Source: Amyloporia xantha (taxonomy: Eukaryota > Basidiomycota > Agaricomycetes > Polyporales > Adustoporiaceae). Taken from it: 64,000 nt of DNA. The notes under the pieces were generated by a model. The model saw only the letters and a list, made by a program, of their open reading frames with translations, did no database searches and had not been told where the DNA came from. Positions 56,736 through 64,000 of the stretch are shown one piece after another. The translations under genes and the position numbers were made by a program. Where the stretch lies: contig JAYKKR010000009.1 in NCBI GenBank assembly GCA_036971615.1, forward strand, positions 806,001 to 870,000, in the 5' to 3' direction. Each line of letters starts with the position of its first letter. Position 1 is the stretch's first letter.

Positions 56736-59494
56736 ATGGCTGGGGGTGGTGTCGTACAGGCAACGAGTCGCCGGAGGACACTCCAAGGGAAATCAGGATG
56801 GGTGAGTCATTGCGGCCAACGTCGTCTGATGGATTCCTCGCCGACCTTTGGTGTTGTCGTCGCCTTGGTATACGCTAGGCGGGATTGGTTCACAACCGCA
56901 AAATCTTTGCCATTGCCGTGTTTGCCTCTTTGGGAGGGATGTAAGTACACTCCTCCGCTTCTACGACACTGGCGTACTTACAGGCTGGTGCTTCTTCCAT
57001 AGGTTGTATGGTTAGAACTTGATTCTTTCTAGATATGCTAAAACCACAACTGACCGTGATATTCGTCCTCTGTCAGGATACAACCAGGTAGGTTGACGTG
57101 CGCTGGAGATTGTATTCGTGGGCTGATGTTTGCTTCCCAGGGTGTTTTCTCTAGCGTGCTTGAGTGCGTTTGAACAATGCAGCGCTAGATGCTCGGCGAC
57201 TAATTGCTGATATTGATATACAGCATGAACAACTTCGACTCGAGGATGGCATCTGCGGTCAACAATCCAAGTACAAAGGGTTGGCTGGTCTCAGTTCTGG
57301 AGTTGGGTGCCTGGGTTGGTGTCCTTTGCACCGGTTATCTGGCGGATAGGCTCTCGAGAAGATACTCGATTGTCTTCGGTGAGCCGTCCGTAAAAACATG
57401 AGAATGGAGTATCTAATACTTAATCATGTACGGGATAGCCGTGGTGATTTTCTGCATCGGTGTCATCGTCCAGGATACAGCATTCCACCCTGGTTCTATC
57501 TATGCAGGTCAGCTCTTTGATCACAGAACCCCTTCCCGCTGTTCTCAAAGTACTGGTCATAGGCCGATTCATCACCGGTTGGGGTGTTGGCTCGTTAAGT
57601 ATGGCAGTTCCTCTGTACAAGTGAGCTTGTCATTCTGTCTTGCAGAGAAGTTGCAACTTATCGCCTCGTCCAGTGCCGAGCTTGCTCCTCCGGAGGTTCG
57701 CGGTAGTCTTGTCGCGCTGCAACAAATGGCCATCACTTTCGGAATCATGATCTCATTCTGGATCGACTATGGCACTAACTACATTGGCGGTACTGGCGAT
57801 AGCCAGTCACCTGCTGCATGGCGTCTTCCCATTGCGTTGCAGCTCGTCCCGGCGCTCATCCTCGGCGTCGGTATCTTGTTCATGCCTTTCTCGCCCAGGT
57901 ATGGAACTGTATGCGCTAATACGATTGGCTGTCTTTTACGACCCTTGAAATGATATAGATGGCTCGTCAATAACGGTCGCGACGAGGAAGCACTGGCGGT
58001 ACTTAGTAGAGCTCGCAGTCTCCCGCCTGACTCCGAGGTCATCCAGATTGAATTCTTGTGCGCTTCTTCGCTTTCCAACGATCTGCACTGTGGTTAATGT
58101 AGGCTGTCAGGGAGATCAAGGCGCAATATTTGTTCGAGAGGGAGACCACAGAGATGAAGTTCCCACAGTTCCAAGATGGATCATGGCAGTCAAATTTCAA
58201 ACTCGGATTCTATGAGTACTGGAGCCTTGTCCGGTCGCGCAGTGAGCTTACTGATGCCTTCTCGTACCGACTTCATGACTCACCAGAAATCCTCCTTTAC
58301 TCAGCGCTGCTTCGTCGTCTTGCAATTGGTACTTTGACGATGTTCTTCCAGCAGTGGACCGGTGTGAACGCCATCTTGTACTATGCCCCGTCAATCTTCA
58401 CATCTCTTGGCCTCACGGGAAACACCATCTCACTCTTGGCTACTGGTGTCGTTGGTATTGTGTACGCTCATGAATATTCATCGACTCAACAGGGCAGATC
58501 TTGATGAAACTTTCCTATAGCATGTTTCTTGCTACAATTCCGGCCGTCATCTGGGTTGACAGTGTCGGCCGAAAGCCAGTTCTGGTGTCCGGTGCTTTGC
58601 TTATGGCTGCGTGAGTGGCTACTTTATACAGAGCGAGGCTTCGACGCTGATGAGTATCTACAGCTGTCATTTGATAATTGCAGTTATTATTGGATTATAC
58701 CACAACTCATGGCCGGAGTGGGTCTTTTTCGTTTTCCTATCGTCAGAGAGCATGCCTCTTACTTTGGTGTATGGACAGCCACGTCGCCGCCGGTTGGGCC
58801 GCTTGCGCCCTTGTGTGGGTTTTCGCGATGGCTTTTGGCTACAGCTGGGGTGAGTGCATCGTCAGGTGAGACATTTGGAGGCACAGTACTCACGCCAAAT
58901 TCGAACCAGGTCCTTGTTCATGGATCGTTGTAGCCGAAATCTGGCCACTATCTGTTCGTGGAAAGGGTCTCTCCATCGCTGCATCTTCAAACTGGGTGCG
59001 TTTGTCACTTACTTCAACCAGAGATGCATGATGCTTACTTGTCGGGCTCATCAGATGAACAATTTTATCGTCGGGCAAGTAACGCCGACCATGTTGACGC
59101 ATATTGGTTTCGGAACCTTTGTGTTCTTCGGGGTAGGCTATCTCATCTCTAATCTGAATCTGAACACACAGCTGACTGTATTAAATTATCCTCCAGTCCT
59201 TCTCTTTCCTCGGAGCCTTGTTTATCCTCTTCTTCGTGAGTACCTGAAAGCCACCGAACCGTATATACCTGTTGGGGTCATTCATCTGACTCACCTCGCC
59301 TTCGTGTATAGGTTCCTGAGACAAAGGGGCTTACATTGGAGGAGATGGACGACGTGTTTGGCTCTGAAGCCCTTGCCGCAGCGGACATGGAGCGCCAGCT
59401 CGCTATCGAGAAGCGCATCGGTCTCGACCAATACGGCTACCTCAACTCGGATACGGCAAGCTCGGAGAAGCAGGAGGTGATAATGAAGGCGTGA
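56736..59494 (+). CDS. Hexose-type MFS sugar transporter
   Basis: ATG 56736 ([20 protein letters not shown]). Exons give [48 protein letters not shown], and [14 protein letters not shown] (the D-R-x-x-R-R loop motif). Then [24 protein letters not shown] sequence, [40 protein letters not shown] (the PESPRWL-type motif), [20 protein letters not shown] (substrate-binding helix 7), [18 protein letters not shown], and [19 protein letters not shown] with the second sugar-porter signature. The end is [20 protein letters not shown] and the tail KQEVIMKA, stop at 59492-59494. Twelve transmembrane segments are expected, in the plasma membrane. All sugar-porter signatures are present. It is split by a dozen or more introns, several with very short exons. 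Confidence 0.9.
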
Positions 59495-59766
59495 AGACGT
59501 ACCTGACGATATATTATGAGGATACCACGCAGTTAATGTTTTGCTCTCCGATATGCTTATGATCTTTTAGTATCTTTGTACAACATTTGTCATCATGACT
59601 TGTAACAGTATTCCAGTCTGCCTCCGATCGTTAATCGAATACCGAGGTTTCCTCATGAGACGTTGAAAGTAGATGAACAAGATCTTCATAGAGAAAGCAG
59701 TGAAGCTCGCTCTGCCCGCTCACGGTCAAGATGTGGCTGAATCATTGAGACACGATCACGTGCCCT

Positions 59767-60356
59767 ACGCGTCACCTGGTCGGACCAGAACGTCTGGGTA
59801 TTGGAAACTGCGGGGACCCCCGTACTACGGGGCTGCGGGGTGCTACGGCGGCGACGTCGCGGCATATAACTTGAGTGGCTGGACGCGTCGCGGCATCACG
59901 GCTGATGTGGCTAACCCCCCACGGCCATACTATCCACGTGACCAATACTCTCGCATCGGGGGCGGCGCGCCTCCCCGCCCCTTGCGCCGCCTTTCCCGCC
60001 ACCTTCCCCGCCGCCCCTAGCGTTGCGTTCTCTGCCTGCCCCTGCCTCGCATTCCTGACTTTTCCACACTTATATATCTTCAATTCTATATTACTGTGAT
60101 AACGCCAAACCACTTCATGGTGTCGCTGAGAGTGGCGCGCGTGGTGGCGGGACCGTCGGGCGGCGGGGAGGGTCAGTCACGTGGCACGTGTTGAATATCA
60201 TTCCGTACGCAGAAACAAGGTTTGGAACGTTGATATTCCGTCGGGCGGAACTCCAATCCAAAACCGGCCGTGCCTGAATTCCCGTAGTCCCCGTAGTCCC
60301 CGTTGTACGGGGATCCCCGTAGTTTCCATTTCCCGGATGTCCTCGGTCGGACGCGT
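59767..60356. repeat. 590-bp foldback (long inverted-repeat) element with CTACGGGG units
   Basis: Left arm about 59767-59850 and right arm about 60272-60356 are inverted copies, beginning ACGCGTC at each outer end. They share GGAAACT(G/A)CGGGG followed by CCCCGTAC and repeated CTACGGGG-type units; rough identity by eye is about 80%. The GC-rich core contains further facing motifs (CCACGTGAC near 59933 against GTCACGTGG near 60175). No clear target duplication or coding frame was found. The right end lies 58 bases before the Srs2 ATG, so it occupies that gene's promoter and leader. Confidence 0.6.
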
Positions 60357-60413
60357 TGAACAACTGTTTTGTTCTCTTGCTTCATCCTCATCCCACTTGA
60401 CAAATATATCACA

Positions 60414-63400
60414 ATGGAGGCAAGCTATATGCTGAATCTTAACGAAGCACAGCTGAGAGGTAAATCATTGATCTACGATTACCTTTCATTGTCGCGATGC
60501 TGAGACCAATTCACCCAGCTGTTCAGCATCCGCCGAATACTCCCTTGCAGATCTTGGCTGGTCCGGGCAGTGGCAAGACCAAAGTCTTGACCTCTCGCAT
60601 AGCTCATTTAATTACATATCATAATACTCCTCCATCCTCCATATGTGCGGTGACCTTCACCAATAAAGCTGCAAACGAGATGCGCGAGCGATTAACGCAG
60701 CTACTCGGAGACCACCGAACAAGTCAAATCAGACTAGGCACATTCCATTCTCTATGTGCTCACTTTTTGAGAAAATATGCGAAGCATGTTGGTTTGGAGG
60801 GAAACTTCACTGTGTCTGATGGGGATGAAAGGCACGTCTGCGGTTGGTATCAATCGCGACTTACTTCTGACATCGAAACTTAGCAAGAGGATCGTCAAGA
60901 AATTAATGGAACCATATAAAGATGATCTGGCGAAGCGTAACGTAACCTTAAAAGAAGCGACGATTCTTGCAACAATATCCAAGGCCAAAGCCAAAGGCCA
61001 AACTGCGCAAGATCTCCTAGAACTTTGCCCAAAGAGAAGTAGTCAGCATCCTCAGGCAGGAGCAAGCGATAGCTCTAGAGAGGCAGTTTCCGTCGTGGAA
61101 TACATAGACATAACAACAGCAAAAATCTACAGAGAATACGAAAAGGCACTCAGGAGAAACAATAGTCTGGATTTCGACGATCTCCTAGTGTTCGGAGTCA
61201 AGCTTTTTTCCGAACACCGAAAAGCAAGGGAATGGTGCCAGCACGTTTTGGTGGATGAATTGTAGGCAGCTATTCCATCTCATGGAGACTTATTGATAAA
61301 TATGGGCACAAGTCAGGATACAAATATCATGCAGTATGAGCTAATGCGGCAAATAGCTGCGGCACACAGATGTGTTACTATAGTCGGTGATCCAGACCAG
61401 TCCAGTAGGTCACCTCGACCACAAAGGGCTCTTGGACTCACTCCTTCATCCAGTATACGGCTGGCGCTCTGCCGAGATCGAGAATTTAGCTAGGATGCAG
61501 GAAGGTGTGTTCACAGCGCCTGAGGTAGCTAACTAGGCCTTCTAATATTATCACTGCTACCTACCGTTTAGACTTCCCGAATACACAGCAGATTTTATTG
61601 GAGCACAATTATCGCTCAACTGGAGCTATCTTGGCTGCCAGTGTAGCGATTGTCGCTCAAGGTGCCTCGAGCAATCTTTTACATCTTTTTGGATCAAACT
61701 GACGCTTCTGGATAGACAAGACGAGAATCCCGAAAACTCTACGCACATCTCATCCCGCTGGTCTTACTCCTGTTTTACGGTCATTCCCGTATGAGAAAGT
61801 TGAAGCATCATTCATTGCAGCTGAGATCAAGAGATTGGTGGCCTCAACGGGTGGAATGCTGAGATGGAGTGACTTCGTTGTATTGTGTAAGTCGACAAGT
61901 GTTGTGCTTTGCCCTTTAAATCACCTTACACTAATTGGCACAGTACGCTTCAATTCACTTTCCCGGTCCATTGAGAGTGCACTACAAAAAGAGGGAATTC
62001 CAAATAGAGTGCTAGGTGGTCATAAATTCTTCGAGCGTCTCGAGGCCCGTTGTTTCCCTAGTTTTCAAAGACAGACAGCTAAAGATTATCATAGGTGAAA
62101 GAGATCTTAGCTTATTTGCAGCTTGTCGATAATCCACAGTTTGTTCCTGCATTTATGCGAGCTATCAACATACCCAGTAGAGGTATTGGAGAGAAGGTGA
62201 TCATGATATCTTGATAGCTGTGCGCTTTGTTGATAATGTTCACAAACGCCTGGCTGGTATCCTTGTCCAGACGATCTCGGAGATCTTGGCAACGGCAGAG
62301 AAGCTAAAGATCTCCCCTCTGGAGGTAGCAGAGCGCATATACGATGGCAAGATGCCCGACATAAAGCCCCCAGTCGGACGTAAACTTGCGACTTTCTTGC
62401 GGCCGATTCGCCAACTTTCTAAATTGGCGACTGAGGTATGTGGGTTTCACATTATGGGCCGTGCGTGACATTTGAAGGACTTGCCTGCCAGAGAATGTCT
62501 CCAGCAGATCTTATCCGTCGTCTCCTTGCGTTGATTGACTATGAAAACCACTTAGTAAAGACGCAGCCAGACTGGGAAAGCCGATGGGATAATGTACAAG
62601 AGCTGATAAATTTTGCTAGTGAAGTTCAAGCCACTCTGCCCGCTCGAGAAAGTGAAGACTACTCCGACGAAGACTGGGACGTGCATGACGAGTTCGACAG
62701 AGATCAGTCAGAGAACGAACACGTCGAGTTAGCATTTGGGCTAGACATCAAGGGCAAAGGAAAGGCAGAGGAAAAGATGGAGGATCACGGGTATGTCACT
62801 TCCTGAATCTTCCCGCACAGCGTATCTGATCTTGCTGCACCCAAGCGACTCTCCGTTACGCTTGTTTCTGCAAGCTTCCATGCTTTCTACGGATACAGGA
62901 AATCAAGGCGACAACGAATGCAAGGAGGTGGAATATTCGCAACTCACGAACAATGTATCAATATTGATGCCTACTCTCAGAACCCGCAGAAAGTGACCAT
63001 CACCACTTGCCATGCAGCTAAGGGGCTTGAATGGCCTGTGGTCATGGTCCCAGCTGGTCAGGCTGTCTATTTCGAAAATATTCGTAAGATTATACTGAAT
63101 TGTATGAGCAGTCGAGAAGGGTACTTTCCCCTCTCATCGTGCTGAAGATATCCAAGAAGAACGGTACGGAATCAATGAACTATAGTTCAACAACTCACTA
63201 CTGAACTTGTTCTTGGACGCAGACGGTTACTGTATGTTGCTTGCACGCGCGCTCAAGGGCTGTTATACTTGTCGTATTCTACTTCCCGGATGGTCTCTGG
63301 CGAGTCTAAGAAAACGGAGCTATCAGAATTCATTCTGCCTATCCTCCGTCATCAGGTCTAAGCTTCACTGAACTATGGAAACATTTTGAGTGTCGTGCTA

Positions 63401-64000
63401 ATATAGTGATCCATTAGAGCCTGTTCACAGATCGTCTGCCACAACTGTCGCAGATTGACCGCGCCCTTTTAGCAGCATTACTTGATCGAAAACCTACGGA
63501 TGAGGCGGAGGTGTTGAAGAAATTGGATGAATGGTATGAATGTGGTTCTTGTTCTCCACAGAATCCTCAGTCTGTGGTTAGTAATGTGACAGTGAAACTC
63601 GATCAACGGGGATATTCTGCCAGTGAAATAAGGACTACAGATCAGACAGCTGGTTCTGCTACAACGTCTTCAACAGTTGAAGGCGCGTATGGAATTTTAT
63701 TCGCATAAGACACTGATTTCATTGCCTTCCATAGCCCCGGCCTTTCGCTCTACTAGAGACTCATTCCCAACAGTCTTGCCCAAGCACCTGATTGGTGCCA
63801 AAACAGCAATATCGCATCCATTCAGTATCCATACTGCCATCTCCGCTCAAAACCATTCGTCCCAAGGCGCTTACATCTCGCAATACCCACAAACGCCTTC
63901 AATGAAACAAACAGGCCCGATGGCGCAGGCGAACTCGTCTAGCACCATCCCCAAACATGGTAGAAGGCCAGACTTACTGGCGAGCTTGCCGATGAATCGA
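60414..64000 (+). CDS. SRS2: Srs2/UvrD-family 3'-5' DNA helicase (C-terminus beyond window)
   Basis: ATG 60414 (MEASYMLNLNEAQLR) joins across an intron to AVQHPPNTPLQILAGPGSGK (Q-motif and Walker A, GxGSGKT). Motif Ia is CAVTFTNKAANEMRERL, followed by LGTFHSLCAHFLRKYA. Motif II region: LDFDDLLVFGVKLFSEH then VLVDEF-QDTNIMQYELM (DEFQDTN). Motif III: TIVGDPDQS-IYGWRSAEIEN. Motif IV: EHNYRSTGAIL. Later SALQKEGIPNRVLGGHKFFE, LVDNPQFVPAFMRAINIPS and RGIGEK, and motif V/VI sequence TITTCHAAKGLEWPVVMVP and YVACTRAQGLLYLSYS. The frame stays open to base 64000 (SMKQTGPMAQANSSS). Srs2 strips Rad51 and restrains recombination; UvrD/PcrA relatives act similarly. Motifs are complete. An acidic insert (SEDYSDEDWDVHDEF) lies in the 2B region. 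Confidence 0.9.

Overview
The window is nuclear DNA of a filamentous basidiomycete, almost certainly an Agaricomycete. Genes are dense, on both strands, and cut by many short GT-AG introns (mostly about 45-65 nt). Characteristic fungal families are present: a FunK1 kinase, NRPS-like A-T-R reductases, bicupin oxalate decarboxylases, a type I metacaspase with a proline-rich prodomain, and a single tRNA gene with a short intron. No prokaryotic operon, CRISPR array or rRNA is seen.

Layout. 1-1627 (-): N-terminal part of an NRPS-like adenylate-forming reductase running off the left edge. 2422-3714 (+): mitochondrial ABHD11/IMO32-type hydrolase. 4880-6361 (-): unrecognised multi-exon gene. 7101-8146 (+): SAM-like protein. 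9421-11641 (-): oxalate decarboxylase copy 1, followed by a small hAT-like MITE and about 2 kb of gene-poor DNA. 14329-15162 (-) HIT protein and 15468-17821 (+) Ubp8/USP22 are divergent. 18003-18806 (-): acidic disordered protein. 20808-21947 (-) Thg1 and 22230-23376 (+) a pterin dehydratase with zinc knuckles are divergent. 23990-25470 (-): broken monocarboxylate transporter. 27433-29808 (+): forkhead factor. 31608-32777: non-autonomous CACTA-like element. 32842-37062 (+): complete second A-T-R reductase. 37410-40184 (+): FunK1 kinase. 40577-40663 (-): tRNA-Ala(CGC). 40751 to about 43650 (-) methionyl-tRNA synthetase and 43998-46044 (+) histidine protein methyltransferase are divergent. 46461-48634 (-): oxalate decarboxylase copy 2. 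49305-51512 (+): basic nuclear-type protein. 51945-54515 (+): metacaspase. 56736-59494 (+): sugar transporter. 59767-60356: foldback repeat. 60414-64000 (+): Srs2/UvrD helicase running off the right edge.

The housekeeping genes (Thg1, MetRS, Ubp8, Hpm1, Srs2, IMO32-like) form a conserved core, several as divergent pairs sharing short promoters. Accessory genes are interspersed: two reductases, two secreted oxalate decarboxylases, the kinase, the two transporters and mobile elements. The two paralogous pairs (reductase and oxalate decarboxylase) are the clearest sign of local duplication. The strongest leads are the pterin dehydratase/zinc-knuckle fusion, the 1170-bp CACTA-like element with matching target duplications, the foldback repeat next to the helicase start, and apparent frame breaks in two transport/secretion genes. 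Exon joins were made by eye from splice signals and reading-frame agreement, so exact boundaries need transcript data.
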